A stretch of 64,000 nucleotides of DNA from NCBI GenBank assembly GCA_033675545.1, contig JAWDGP010000898.1, positions 416,001 through 480,000 of the forward strand. The letters run 5' to 3'. The first letter of the stretch is position 1; every line of letters starts with the position of its first letter. The position numbers and the translations under genes were made by a program. The notes under the pieces were generated by a model. The model saw only the letters and a program-made list of their open reading frames with translations, was not told where the DNA came from and searched no databases. Source of the stretch: Elysia crispata (taxonomy: Eukaryota; Mollusca; Gastropoda; Plakobranchidae). Positions 15,184 through 27,713 of this stretch are shown here, in pieces.

Positions 15184-18040
15184 ATGTCTGAAGTAACTGG
15201 ACCAAAGCCAATATTGAAGTCCTTGCGACCTACAGACTCAAACAAATGCAGTGGTGTAAAACCAACTCACCTAAGCATTGGATATCCACAAGCAGAGTTC
15301 TGCCCTCTAAACCCGCGCAGCTACAGCTGTGGATTTAGTCGTGATGGCCGCATTATTGGCTCCAATCTGCCAGTGCCCTACCCGCGAGATCACCCATGGT
15401 ATCATGATATCCCGTTCAGGCGAACGGTGGATTGGTACGCGCCGGCAATCACTCGAGACAAGGGGCACGGAAAGAAAGAAGAGAAGCAGCCTAGTGAGTT
15501 TGTTGACGGGTGTGAGCGTTGCCGCTTAGAGCATGCGACGGCTCACAGCAATAGTGGAGGCAGAGTGAGCAGCAAACAAGGCTGTTGTCGACATGAAATT
15601 AAGATTGTCCAAGGACAGGGAGAAAAGGCAGAAAATGACGGTCATGAAGAAGATGAACAAGATGTAACAGTGAGGTATGTGGTGGAAGATGACCCGAAAT
15701 TTAAAGCTTGGGTAGACGAGAAGGTTGCCGCACAGCGAGAAAGAGAAAAAATTCAACGGGCGATAAGACAGGTACCATGGGAAATAAAGCTCTCCCCGGG
15801 TCATTACGCGCCATCAGTCCTGCAAACAACAAATGAGACGTATGGTCAGCACCTTGATATGCTTCCCAAGAGCCCCCTGGTCTACCCAGAAGTTGAAGTT
15901 AAGCACAAATACCTTCCACTTCTCGTCCGTTATCGTCGCTCCAATATGTCCGATCATCCGCCCATCCCGGATCATAGCTTTGCTGTAGATCGTTCGGAAA
16001 TGGAAACTCTGGACGGCGCTCCGCTGAGAGGATTAATGGGTGCTCCCTTCAAGCCGGAATGGAACACACGGCCGGAAGCATTAACTTCCGACAGGGATGA
16101 CCTAAAATCTCCTGCAAAGGCTAAGTCTAAGCAGAAAATTCCAACAACAACGCCTTGTTGTCGAGGCACTACATTCGCCAGGGGCTCAGGCATCAAGCCC
16201 CCAGCACCGGGGTTTCTCGTTAAAGACCCATGGACATTCCGTCGCAGCGCTATTGTTCTGGGCCAGGTTATCGGGGAGAGGGAGCTGGGATGTACCTGGC
16301 CAATGTACACGCCAACTGGGCTGGAGCTCAATCATCCTATTCAAAGATACGTCTGTATGACATCAGGACATCCCAACTCAGGTGAGATTTGCTTGTAGGC
16401 AATAAAATCTATTATTTTCATTTCTGCTGCTCTTAAAAATGTTTGTAACAATTTTGCGGAAACACCACATAATGAATGTTTCAGTTAGGAACTCAGAAAA
16501 ACCTTCAGGCTTTTTACTTGTCTTAATTCTCTTGAAAACAGCTGCTATTAAAAATGCGATATAAAAAGGCCTCCAAATATATTAATTAATATGGCGTGGT
16601 ATGTGTTTCATAATTAAGCTTATATGCTAACATAGTAAAATTAAGACTTAACAGCGAAGACAGCTGATGGCAATGTTCTATTGTCAATGACTAAAGACCA
16701 GATGTATGTTTTAAGTAATAGCAATAATGTTGCCGTTAGTGTTACTTGCGTTAAGTGTTAAAGTAAAGGAAATAGATTTTCGCCCTTCTTTATAAAACGG
16801 GAAAATTTAAACCGATCCATATGTACAATATAATCTTTTAATAATCTTTATTTTAATATGCCAAATAAAATACACCGATTGACCGCTGCTAACACTCGTT
16901 TTGCTTTAACACTTTTATTGATCATAAAAAATGGTGCGGGGCCCTTATTTGAAATTAGCCTGTTCGTATTCAGGGCAAACCTGATCTCGAACTAGAGAAG
17001 GAGTCTTTTGAAGTTGCAATGCGAATTTTGCATCATATTCATCGAATACACAAGTATGTAGTTCCTAAAAGACGCCGCCATTCAAAAATCACCAACAAAC
17101 AATACACCAGTATAAAGATTATAATTCCCTCCTTACCCCATTCATGATCGTCCCAGTGAGACGTGGAAAAAAATCACGTATTACGTATAAGGCCTTAAAT
17201 TGACAATAATGCGATGAGGGGGGGGAGAAATTTTAAAGATTATAGGAAACAAATATTTGAGAGATGTGCATTGAGCTCTTTTTCTGCAAATCAAAAAAAA
17301 AAAAAATTGGTTTTAAGAAAATCACAAAGGACACTATGGGCTGATTAAAACATTGTTAATAATTGAAGACTTTTTATAGCATAAACAGTTCAATTTTGTC
17401 TAATGCATTTAACACAATTTAGAAGACAGAGCTGAGTACCAAAAAATCCTCACTTATCCCTTGAAGAGAATATCCTATCACACAACCATAAGCGCTCACC
17501 CGCACCTCTTCTCCCATAAACTAACTTCCATAGACTCGGAATACGGTCAGAAAGATAGACACATATGCCGTTATTTAGAGTCTCATTTTATTTCCTGAGA
17601 TGGAATAAACTCTGTAATAACTTTTGGGGCTAAATATATTCTTGAAAGGACACAACTTCAGCCATCCATCTATCTTTCTCCCCCCTCAATTCATCCCACA
17701 CACACACACCCACATTGTTCTCCCCTCTTTTCACCTGAAAAAAAAAAATCGGTGTTTTATCTTTTCCACAGAGAGGGATCCGGGGAATATAAAAATTCCC
17801 GTAAACTCAACGGCCGAAATCTATCGCACAGACGCAGACCAACTGGTGCCAAAACCCGTGAGGATCCTGTGCGCACCGAAAGACCCCAACTTCGTGGGCG
17901 TCGATACGCACCATCCATGTCACCGCGATTTCTTCAACGCTGAGTATCTCCCCAAGCCCGCATCAACTCGAGAAGATTTCAAATGTAACCCAGCGTCTAA
18001 TCCTTTGCCTTGCGACAATCGGATCAGCCGCTCATTCTGA
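15184..18040 (+). CDS. Gene G: unrecognised 488-residue protein, 2 exons
   Basis: Exon 1 is 15184-16381, exon 2 is 17772-18040. The donor reads CAG/GTGAGA and the acceptor TTTTCCACAG; the phase-1 junction restores a Glu codon and the frame ends at TGA, 488 residues in all. This is the longest and clearest gene here. The N-terminal 95 residues are Pro/Tyr/Trp-rich (PYPRDHPWYHDIPFRRTVDW at about 65-84). C110/C113 and C134/C135 form two small Cys pairs. An acidic then charged segment at about 148-195 (EEDEQD, AAQREREKIQRAIRQ) may form a short helix. The rest returns to Pro-rich strings, ending with PKDPNFVGVDTHHPCHRDFF and a basic tail. No signal peptide or membrane segment. I do not know the family; a structural axonemal protein is plausible but inferred. 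A possible poly(A) signal is AATAAA at 18860-18865. Confidence 0.85.
16382..17771 (+). other. Intron of gene G
   Basis: A 1,390 bp AT-rich intron with a polypyrimidine tract before the acceptor and a short CA run at 17695-17711. No internal exon is evident. A short minus-strand ATG frame ending at a GTGAGC donor near 17,490 is most likely chance. Confidence 0.7.
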
Positions 18041-19149
18041 CACAGACGTTTTGAAAAGTTCTTCACACATGTGTAGTTCTCTCGAAAGTTGAACTGAGCA
18101 GGATTAAGTTGCTTCTTCCGATCACAAATTATAATGAAAAAAAAAAGATATGGGCATGTCTTCCAATTGGGTCGAAAATCAAGATACTCAAGTTTACATT
18201 TGGATCTGAGGAAAAAGTTATAAGTTTATATGCATCGAACATGAAGCCAATGTGTCGATACTATGTGTTTTAAGCCAAATAGCCAAAATAACCTTCCGTA
18301 TGCTACAAAAACGTATATACGTTTGTATAAAATGTTACGTAATTTTTTTCAAATGAAAAATGGCTGTCTCGAGAATGAATGCAAGAATATTGTATCTCCA
18401 GAATAATTCTCTGAAACCTTCTCCACATTAGAGACCATAAGTTCTCATTATTAGAGGGTCTATACTTCCCTTGTCTTATTCTAAGGGGGAAAAAAATTAA
18501 ATTCGACAATACTAATAGAAAAGTAAGTGCAGAATTGTTTAGTTTAAAAAATGCATTACACAGAAATAATCATAATACACGTTGTTAATATTAAGTCTCA
18601 TTTCTGTTAATTTCACTGGATCTTGAGCGTCAGTTTTTATTTCAAGACTTGAAAACTGTAACATTAAACCATTATAGTACTTTTTGTGTGTGTATGTGTA
18701 TGTGAAAAGTCATAAATCACAAACCTGGTGAGAACTGTGGCATGATTATTTATTGCTTTATGAAACTGTGAAGTGCTCGAAGACTAGGGGCTAGTGGGTG
18801 TGAAGAACATAAACGAGTTTGATACAAATTGAAACGATCCTTTGTGTAGATACAACATGAATAAAACAAGAAAATCATCCCTTAACTTCATACTTGTTCA
18901 AATTCGTTATCTTTTGCTGCTCGTTAGTCTGGTGCCGAATTCAGAGAAGTTGTCTAAATTAGTATAAGTCGTTTTCAACTATTCAAAAACCTAATGATGA
19001 GCAAAGGTTCATTCATCTGACGGTTATAATGAGACTTGCTTTTTATCTTAGGCACCATTATAAAGAGAGTTTTTGATAGTAAAGCTGTATTTGAAATTTA
19101 CAAGCGTAAGCACCCGAGTTATCTCGACATTTGGGATTTAGACCAAAAG

Positions 19150-19230
<81 letters not shown>

Positions 19231-20590
19231 CTCTCTCTCTCCCCCTCCCTCCCTTTCTCCCCTTTTCTCTCTGTCTTTCGCTCTTGCTTTCTCCAACTAA
19301 TTCTTCACCTTAAGGCAATCCCTCCTGCACCCCTTCAAATATATTTTTTCGCCCTTTCTCCTCCTCTCTATCCCTTCCTCTGCTTTACTTTGAAAATCGC
19401 AGTAGAAAACGAAGATTTATCGATATTTTCATGTGGCGAATACTTGAAATTAATTGAGGCAATTTATGACATGTTTTAAAAGAGACGAAATAAAAACCTC
19501 ACCAAAACAAAAACAAAAAATCTTATACAATACAAAAATGAGCTAGAAGTATTGATGCTTTTATTCAGATGAAATAAGCTGCGGGATGTAATACAATTCA
19601 TCTTGCAGTGACTTAAATATTTTATAAAAATGAATCACTTTGTTGTCTTTTTAGGACAATCAAAAAGAAAAACAAAAAAAAAACAAACAAAAAAAAAAAC
19701 CATGCAATAATGAAGTCATATAATAAAATCATAACTTTCAGCTTGCAGTGCCTTATGCAAATACGAAAATTATTTCTAACTCATTTTTGTTCTTAATCGA
19801 TACATTTAATTTTTTCAATATCCCATTCGTATTCGCAGCACTGCTCTGGGTATCTGAAAAAGAAAAGAAGAATACACATGTTCTTCAAGGAAAATATTGA
19901 AAAGCTGGAAATATAAAATGAATGGTATAAAAAAAAAAAAAAAAAGTGATTCTGCCCTTTATCTATATTAATTTAAGAAGTCCACATCTGCTTATTTATT
20001 TAACGATCAAACTGCAACAAATTTCCGTATAAATTATGTTAAGGATTATAAAATAAAAGGTACCATACATGGTTTTATCGTGTTTCTTCCGCCATTTCGT
20101 TTCCACATTTATTTATTATTGTTTGATGTGCCTGGATATTTTTTTAGTTTTGTTTCCATTCAAAGCAATATTTCATTAAAAATTATTTGAAAATTCTAAG
20201 GCTGAACTGGTATGTTTGAATTGCTTTGATTAGGAATTATCTGGATCCTAAGCAGAAGTACGCCATGACAGTATATTCGTTTTTACCTACTTCCTTTGGT
20301 AATTTGGACCTAGCCTATTTCTAGACCTGAATACAGCAGAGAACTATTGCAATGGATTTTTTATGAGAGATATTAATTCTAAATTTTGCCAAATTTAGCT
20401 GTCAACAAGACTTCAGCTTAAATTATGGAAGCAATTATATTTAGATCTGGATCAGTGACGTAACTAGCTGTAATTTCACAGTCAGTATCAAGATTTTTGA
20501 TTCGCTGTTAGAAGACTCGTGTAAGTGAGATTTGCGCATCATCAGTTTAAATGTTGGAGCTTGAAATAGTTATTAAGGAGGCATTCCACA
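18041..20590. other. Intergenic stretch between genes G and A
   Basis: AT-rich with a (CT)n-rich tract at 19151-19275 and several A-runs. I see no exon. AATAAA at 18860-18865 (plus) may end gene G, and AATAAA on the minus strand at 20600-20595 may end gene A. Confidence 0.5.
19151..19275. repeat. (CT)n-rich pyrimidine microsatellite
   Basis: Pure CT for about 73 bp, then degenerate TTTC, CCCT and CTC runs. The serine-leucine open frames over it are repeat artefacts. Confidence 0.95.
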
Positions 20591-20594
20591 CTTT

Positions 20595-20600
20595 TTTATT
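20595..20600 (-). terminator. Possible poly(A) signal of gene A
   Basis: AATAAA on the minus strand, about 390 bases after the gene A stop, followed by AAAAAGTGTGG. If it is used, the 3' UTR of gene A would include the GATA/GA/CA array at 20671-20826. Confidence 0.35.
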
Positions 20601-20670
20601 GTTTCTGAAACAGCTCCATATTGCTATTGTCAATTGGAGATACTAATAAATTGATAGATGAATAGTACAT

Positions 20671-20707
20671 AGATAGGTAGACAGATAGATAGATGATAAA
20701 GAGAGAG

Positions 20708-20764
<57 letters not shown>

Positions 20765-20826
20765 GATAGACACACACACACACACACAGACAGAGACAGA
20801 GAGAGACATACAGAGCAACAGAGAGA
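20671..20826. repeat. Compound microsatellite (GATA)n, (GA)n, (CA)n
   Basis: Interrupted GATA units, about 35 bp of GA, then CACACA and GACAGA units in the plus orientation. It lies just downstream of gene A and probably within its 3' UTR. Confidence 0.95.
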
Positions 20827-20989
20827 TAAGAACTTGAATAAAAGTATAAGTTTGAAAGCAAAAAATGATAAAATAAAAAAAATAAAAAAAATAACGTGAT
20901 AAATATGAAGTAAAAAAAAAAAGAAACAGTCAGCTTTACAATCATTATGAAATTCACAGAAAACATCTAAGAAGGCAGAAAATCGTTGT

Positions 20990-22835
20990 CTAATGATGCC
21001 ATAAATCGAGTACTGACATGTAAGGCAACACGCTTTCGTGTTTGGCGTTGGCCTCTTCTCTGTGCTTGTAGTATTCCAGCCAGTAGTTTAAGGGGTCTCT
21101 GCGCCCCCCGTTAGCTGATCCTCCACAGCAAACGATGCTGCCCACGTCCGTCTTGGGCGCTGGACCGTTGATATGGGGAAATGTGCCTGGGTACTCCATT
21201 GGCTGTCCAAGGGTTTTCTGCAAGTATTGTCTGCAACGAAATAATCGATTTGATTTGCTTTTGGTTAATACCTTAATAAGGTATAGCTCAGAAACTCATA
21301 GCGCGTGAGCTAAATGGAATATCATAACAGGGTCTTTGAAAAAGCATGATTAAACTAGAGATGAATGACAAGACTTGATTTGGAGATAGACAAATTTTCC
21401 TGCGTGTATCTTATCTTTTGCCAAAGAATACAGGAAAAAAAAGTTCCACTCCAAAATGATTTGCACAGACTTTGCTGAACGCCGCACGCATGCGCTGAAG
21501 TTCACAATTTGCCTTTGTTTATTAGCGGACTCAGTACGATTGGAAGATGTTTATGGTACCAACCTGGGGTTCAGGGGTTCTTCATCATTCCTAAACGCCT
21601 TAGTAGGGACTGAGCTGTGGTCGTGAAGAGATGCCCCTTCAGTCACATTTTCTATACAATTAATCTTCAGGAGCTCACCAATATGGTGGGGCACCACCTC
21701 AGGGCGGACAAACCTGGGAAACAAACATGATACCAAGCTAAGAATCAAACCTTACCGATGTTATAATACGATAGATCGTGTTAAGATGAGTAGCAAGTCT
21801 TTGCGGATCTCTGTAAGGTAAAACATTGCCCTGGAAATTAAACTTAAGGCGAGTCTTGAACACGTAAGGAGTAGTCTTTGAACATTCAATGGCTGAGGGA
21901 TTTTTTTTAACTTACGTGTCTGTGGAATGAGACTGACTCATCTTAGACTTACAGGTTTAAGATGCAATTCTTTATTTGAATCACTTCTAATAGATCAGTA
22001 TTTCACCCTCATGTTTCCAAATTCTGTTGTTTACATTGACTCTTATTTTGCAAAGCATATCATTCACAAGTAAATAATCTGTTCTCGTTGTCAGTTTCTG
22101 AATGTGCAAATGAATATAATTTGAGTTTGATATGTACTTCCAACTAACGGCAATAGTTAGTCTTTGCCGTGACTCCACTCGTGCCCGATCTGTACATATC
22201 TGTCATAACGACATCAACACTAAAGGTGTTATGAAAGAAATAACTAACCTAGGCGGAGCTGGGCCAGGCACTAATCCTAGGGCGCTGTTCCCGAAGCCAG
22301 TCTGTCTTTCCTTAACGAGGTGGTGGGCAAAGTTCAGTCCAGACACCCACATCTCCTGGTTTCCTTCTGTGTGCTTGGGAGGGTGAAATTGGAAATTATC
22401 GTGTACGCCCATGTTTCGGTAGTGCGGTGGCCATCTTTCTACCCTGCACATGGTTATAAAAAATGTTACAAGTTTGAATTTTCTGTTGTATTATGGATAA
22501 ATATTTTTCTTTCTATAACATGAACACACTTGAAAGCTATTTAGGTTCATCAAGAATTTATGAGTTGCCTCATAAGTAAATGAATGTTTGTTCTCAGCCT
22601 ATGGAGCGATTTTATCTTTTTCCTCACAAAGGAAATGTGCAAAAAATGACATGCATGCATTATGAAATTATTTATTATTATCATTGATGTGTTGCTGTTG
22701 TTGCTTCTTCTTCTTCTTCTTCTTCTTCTTCTTCTTCTTCTTCTTCTTCTTCTTCCTCTTCCTCTTCCTCTTCCTCTTCCTCTTCTTCTTCTTCTTCTTC
22801 TTCTTCTTCTTCTTCTTCTTCTTCTTCTTCTTCTT

Positions 22836-22894
<59 letters not shown>

Positions 22895-22915
22895 CACTAT
22901 TATTACTATTATTAC

Positions 22916-22997
<82 letters not shown>

Positions 22998-23187
22998 ATG
23001 ATCTTCATCATCATCATCTGAATTCAGAAAGAATAATGACATGCAACTTTTAAAACCACCAAGTGACAGCGTAGACTTACCTGGTGAACCAAGGCTCAAA
23101 CTTTGAAAGGTGTTGGTTGCGGTTGTACCGCCATATCCAGTTAGGAAAGCATGGATTCTCGCAGCTTGATGGGGCTATAGATGTCAT
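20990..23187 (-). CDS. Gene A: unrecognised 230-residue protein, 4 exons, all introns phase 2
   Basis: Minus-strand exons are 23187-23081, 22443-22249, 21713-21564 and 21230-20990. Donors are GTAAGT, GTTAGT and GTTGGT; each acceptor follows CAG; all three introns split a codon after base 2 and the joined frame runs to TAG with no gap. The N-terminus carries NWIWRYNRN (residues 16-24), shared with gene B as W-x-W-R-Y-x-R-N. Then come WPPHYRNMGVHDNFQFHPPK, LGLVPGPAPPR, RPEVVPHHIGELLK, FPHINGPAPK and a Tyr-rich end (NYWLEYYKHREEA). No signal peptide, membrane segment or catalytic motif is visible. It is probably a structural, possibly axonemal, protein by style only. Intron 1 holds a long GAA and AAT array. 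A second possible first exon sits in intron 2. Confidence 0.82.
21916..21941 (-). promoter_or_regulatory. Candidate alternative first exon of gene A
   Basis: Inside intron 2 of gene A the minus strand reads ATG with A at -3, encodes MSQSHSTD and ends at AC/GTAAGT. It ends in phase 2, exactly what exon 3 (21713) needs, so a short form starting here and using exons 3-4 would be in frame. It could also be chance. Confidence 0.4.
22704..22997. repeat. Compound (TTC)n and (TTA)n array in intron 1 of gene A
   Basis: About 160 bp of TTC with an internal block of TTCCTC units at about 22750-22785, then about 130 bp of TTA/ATT with two short interruptions. On the sense (minus) strand of gene A this reads AAT repeats followed by GAA repeats. 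Poly-Phe, poly-Leu and poly-Ile open frames here are artefacts. Confidence 0.97.
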
Positions 23188-24538
23188 TTTGATGCCACAA
23201 AGTTATCAAAATTGCTAAATGGTTCGCCGAAGATTGTATGGCTACTTATAATCAATTGTTTGTGATGATTTTGTTATAGACTGAGATTTCATACAGTCGA
23301 CTAATTTCGAATAATATTTATGTTTTCATGCCCAGATAAGATTACTCGCTTTTCATGATTACTTCTTGTTGGCTCATGTGATGTCAAAGGAGTGTACCAA
23401 TATTTCAAACAAATCTGTTGTATGATTTTCTCGAAGTTTTGTATCGCGTTTTTCTTGCTTGCAGGCTAATGCGCAAGACGTTCGCAATTATTCTATAATT
23501 CTGTATCCCTATCCAGAACCAATCATTAACCTAGATCTAGACAAAGTATCTCCTGTTTTGCTTTTTATTTATATCAATGGCTCAACACTTCGATACTACG
23601 GTAATGATTTTTATATTAGCGTCTGTTAATTTTTTCTTTCCAAAAACAAAAAGCAAACAAACAAACAAAAAAAAAAAAACAAAAACAAATCTGCATTTAA
23701 TTTATACCCTATCATGAAAATTGGTATCCCTAAGCTAAAATAGCAATATAGACTCTAGTGAAATAAAAAACATCCACCCAAGACCTAACCTAAAATAATT
23801 TTAAAAGTAAGTGTATTTAAATGTTGTTTCCGTTCAGCGGTGATTCTAAGTGGTGCTTTTATATTGAAGCAGATAATCCAATAATATAACTGTTGTCTCA
23901 CTACTGAGGAAGAAAATTTTCCGCCCATTTCCTATCATTTACGATTTCAAATATTTAATTTTTAAAGAAAAGTCTCCCAGATTGCGATCAGCCGGAAATA
24001 TTCAAAATCTCATTGCCAGAAATCAACATTAAAGCCTCGCTCGCGTTTCAAACTATTACTATGCCGACACCATCATGAACCTAAACCGTTTGTAAGCACC
24101 GACGCTGAGACCGATGTTCATAGTGAGCAAAGTCGGTCCGGAAAAAAAGATTACTGAAAAAGCCACGAATGAGGAAAGAGATAAAATAGCGTTAAGTATT
24201 TTTTCAATACTTGTGCTTGTTTGACAGTACACAGCGCACCAAGCAAATCCGATCAATATAAAAACTATGCAACCCGACGGATTTCTATTATCAATTTAAA
24301 TTATTTTTACCATAACTCTAATTTAAAAGGAGAAGCTTTTATTTCAACTGTTTAAAAACAAAGCAACAAAAACAACACACATTTCTACAACCTGCTGAAC
24401 CAACTAAAATCTCATGCCTACGATATACAGTGCAGTGCATTTCTCATAGTAAGAAGAGAAGGCTACGATATAGAGGGTATGCGGATGAAACGTCACTCAA
24501 GGGAAGTAGCTCTCCTCAAGTAATCGGCTGCTTCGACC

Positions 24539-24540
<2 letters not shown>

Positions 24541-24636
<96 letters not shown>

Positions 24637-24660
24637 TGTTGTTGTTGTTGTAGTAGTAGT
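24541..24660. repeat. (AGT)n microsatellite with a (TTG)n insert
   Basis: About 32 AGT units, a short TTG block, then AGT again. A poly-Ser open frame over it is a repeat artefact. Confidence 0.97.
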
Positions 24661-25042
24661 AAGAATTATAAAAGGTAGAGTTTTAGGTAGTGCTCAGCAG
24701 TGGTTACGATACGGTTTTATGTGAAAATGACCGAAAACCCCTTGATATTCTGGAATTAGAACCATCGATTCATTGATGCTTCGGTACATCGCCTTGCCAC
24801 TCAAAGAGAACATAGCTTATACCAATGCACCACTACGCTCTCTAAAAGGAGAGTTTCATGGAGAAAGTGTTTTACTAAGCCTCTCTGAACGACTTCCAAT
24901 CTTGATTGGGAAAATCCAAATCCCACCAATGACAACCATTAAATCCAGATGCACCAACACTTGCCATTGGACGCACAAACATGTAGGACAAACAATAATA
25001 ATTATGTATGCCTCAAATATTCCGTAATTTCAGAGTTCAGAT

Positions 25043-25108
25043 CTAGGGGTAGTGGTAGTGCTAGTTGTAGTGGTAATAATAGTGATAATGGTAGTGGTAG
25101 TGAAAATG

Positions 25109-25175
<67 letters not shown>

Positions 25176-25245
25176 CAGCAGCAGCAGCAGAAGCAGTAGT
25201 AGCAGTATTAGCAGTAGTAGTAGCACCAACAGCAGCAGCAGTAGT
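25043..25245. repeat. Degenerate AGT/GGT/AGC trinucleotide array
   Basis: Begins as mixed GGTAGT and GATAAT units, becomes about 22 pure AGT units, then AGC and AGT units. The poly-Ser, poly-Leu and poly-Val frames are artefacts. Confidence 0.95.
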
Positions 25246-27013
25246 AGAAGCTTTATCTTAATTTTATGTTGTCGTTATTGCTGATGCATTTCTTTTTTAA
25301 ATTTTCCCGTAAACTCAATAAGACACTTTGAAGACGCAAAACTATTTTAAATTTAGAATTTCTGCTGTGTGCACTAACTATGCTGATGCTAAGCAAAACT
25401 GTCAGCTCCAAACAACAACAATAAAAATAAAACTTTGATAAAAGTAGGATCATAAAACAAAAGAGCTATAGTTTTTTTTTATTCATTCAACATTCCCCAT
25501 CTAACAATTTCTCAGCAGAGCTAGCCATTTTTTTATTTTAAACAATCCACAATAAAGTAGAAAAGAGGAGCAAATCATATGATGATATTTAGATTTTATT
25601 CTGAGGAATATAAAGTGAAAAATTCAAAATGTAAACCTTATCTTGTTTTTTTTTAAATTATATCTAAATCCCAGCACTTTAAAAACTAACTTACTTAGGT
25701 ACGACATAAAAAAGGTATAATTTTCCACATTAATCAGATTGTGTTTTATAGTCAATTTGTACTACAGTTCCATTTATATTGTCAGAGCAATGTAAAACTG
25801 GATTTTTTTTCCACATTAGAAAGAAGACTATTGACCGAACAGATATCGAACCCACACCCACATAAAGACTTTTTCTGAAAAGAACCAGAAAGCGTGTATG
25901 CTTGTTAACTTTATATTTAACTGAACTAAAAATCTGGTAGCAAACGCAAAACACGGTCTAATCCGCGGCACTAGAATGCTATAGGGGCCGAGCCTACAGG
26001 AAGGTTGCGTGACGCGTGCTCGTGTCATTTGAGACAAGGGTGGTACAGGAATCAGCACACAGCGCTTTTACTAAGGATTAAAGATGGAAACTTCAATTCG
26101 ACCATCTGTATTTTCAATGAATTTTTTTTATGATTTTAAAGGAATAGATCATTATTATCGGAATGCATTACAACAATGTTAGAGATAACTGCATTAATAA
26201 TTGGTTTGGGAGAACTCTGGTCTTTGACTCGCATTTGACGCGAAATCCTTCACTTGAAACCTTTTCTTATTTGACACTCCATGATCCAATCCTGCATATC
26301 TACCGCAGTTGCTACAATCAGACATTATGGTGTGGAATATCAGTCTTCTATAACTTGAAGTTCTATATCTCATTCAGTTAAGTATTTCATTCGCACCGAG
26401 ATACAATATTAAGTTTAACATTTTGTTCAGGATGGTTTCCTTTTTTTTTTTTCTTCATAGCGTGATGTAGAAAAGAGTTTTTCCGTCTCAGAGTGGCAGA
26501 GGAAGTTCGTGTGAGTGAATGCATATTTTGAGACTTTAAAATGTGAACACTTATAATAATAAGACTTTACTTTTTCTTTTTTTTAAAAGGACTCATTTAA
26601 ATTTCAATTAAGCATTAAAAAAGTTGAATGCAAGCTCTTTGAATGTAATAGTGGGTGCCTCTCATGGCCCACAGAATAAAGAGTGCGACCATAGACACTT
26701 TTGAAACAAATAGCTATTCTTTTTCTTGTTCTGATGTTGCAAATTTTACAAGAACGAAATTTTTTTCGCCGCCATTTCACAAGTTGTAATAAACAAAAAT
26801 ATAAGTACGTCATCTCAAGAGTACAGCAACGATATTAACTTTGTTTTTGCTCGCAATTAAAAGGGCATAAATCAAAAATAAAAAAACAAAATAAAAAAAA
26901 ACAAAACAACAATAACAAAAACTCTTTAGAAGTCTTGCTGGTTTTAGTTGTCCCTTTCTGTGTCCTATTCCTCAGCAATCCAGAGGTTAGAATTACGAGG
27001 CCCGAGCTGCGAG

Positions 27014-27635
27014 CTAACCAGTGATCCCGGTGGGCGGTGGGCCGGTACAAACAACCGTCTCTGAGGGCGGTCCCGCCAGGTATCTGTATTTGTCCCAGGA
27101 CTTCACGCTGGGTGGTTCAGGTCGGGTCGGGATCTGAAGCTTCTGAACTTTCTGTCACAAGAGATCGAAGTCAAAGGAGCAAATAAGGACAAACAATACT
27201 TGCCAAACACCCCATATACATAAAATTGTTCGTCAAATCAATAAAAGTCCCTTTTCACGAGAGAAAAATGAGAGAGGATGAAGTAAACAACGGAGGAGAC
27301 GAGCAAAGAAGGGAGAGAAATAGGAGCAAAAATTTTATAATCGCAGAAAATAATTTTACTTATAATTTGAATCTCTTAGGCAAGGAATTTCAATAATAAT
27401 AAAGGAAAAAAAGAATATTTTTTTTCTATGATGAAAAAAACAAACCACAAACATTAAAGATTTGTTAAGCAGGTAGATAAACTTGAGCTATGAGCCTCAG
27501 CATGAATTTTGATTTTTCATAAAATATTGACCTTGTTTTGCTTAGTTCAGAAACATATACAAAGACAGATACCCGAAAATACATGTAGAAAGAGAGCGAA
27601 AGACATACAGAGAGAGAGAGAGAAAGGCAATGAGT

Positions 27636-27713
<78 letters not shown>

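Larger units (their letters stand above)
23190..27010. other. Intergenic stretch between genes A and B
   Basis: Mostly AT-rich with two AGT-type trinucleotide arrays at 24541-24660 and 25043-25245. A GC-richer patch at 25975-26050 and a tRNA-B-box-like GGTTCGATATC on the minus strand near 25,845 may be worn mobile-element debris; I cannot assign them. I see no exon. Confidence 0.45.

Noticed and set aside
22550-23099. Poly-Ile, poly-Leu, poly-Arg, poly-Asn and poly-Phe frames
   Set aside because: Translation of the TTC/TTA array inside intron 1 of gene A.
24059-24256. 65-codon minus-strand hydrophobic frame
   Set aside because: No splice signals, homologous motif or coding-like base content; AT-rich surroundings.
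25838-25855. GGTTCGATATC on the minus strand as a tRNA B box
   Set aside because: No A box at a suitable distance and no cloverleaf; at most SINE debris.
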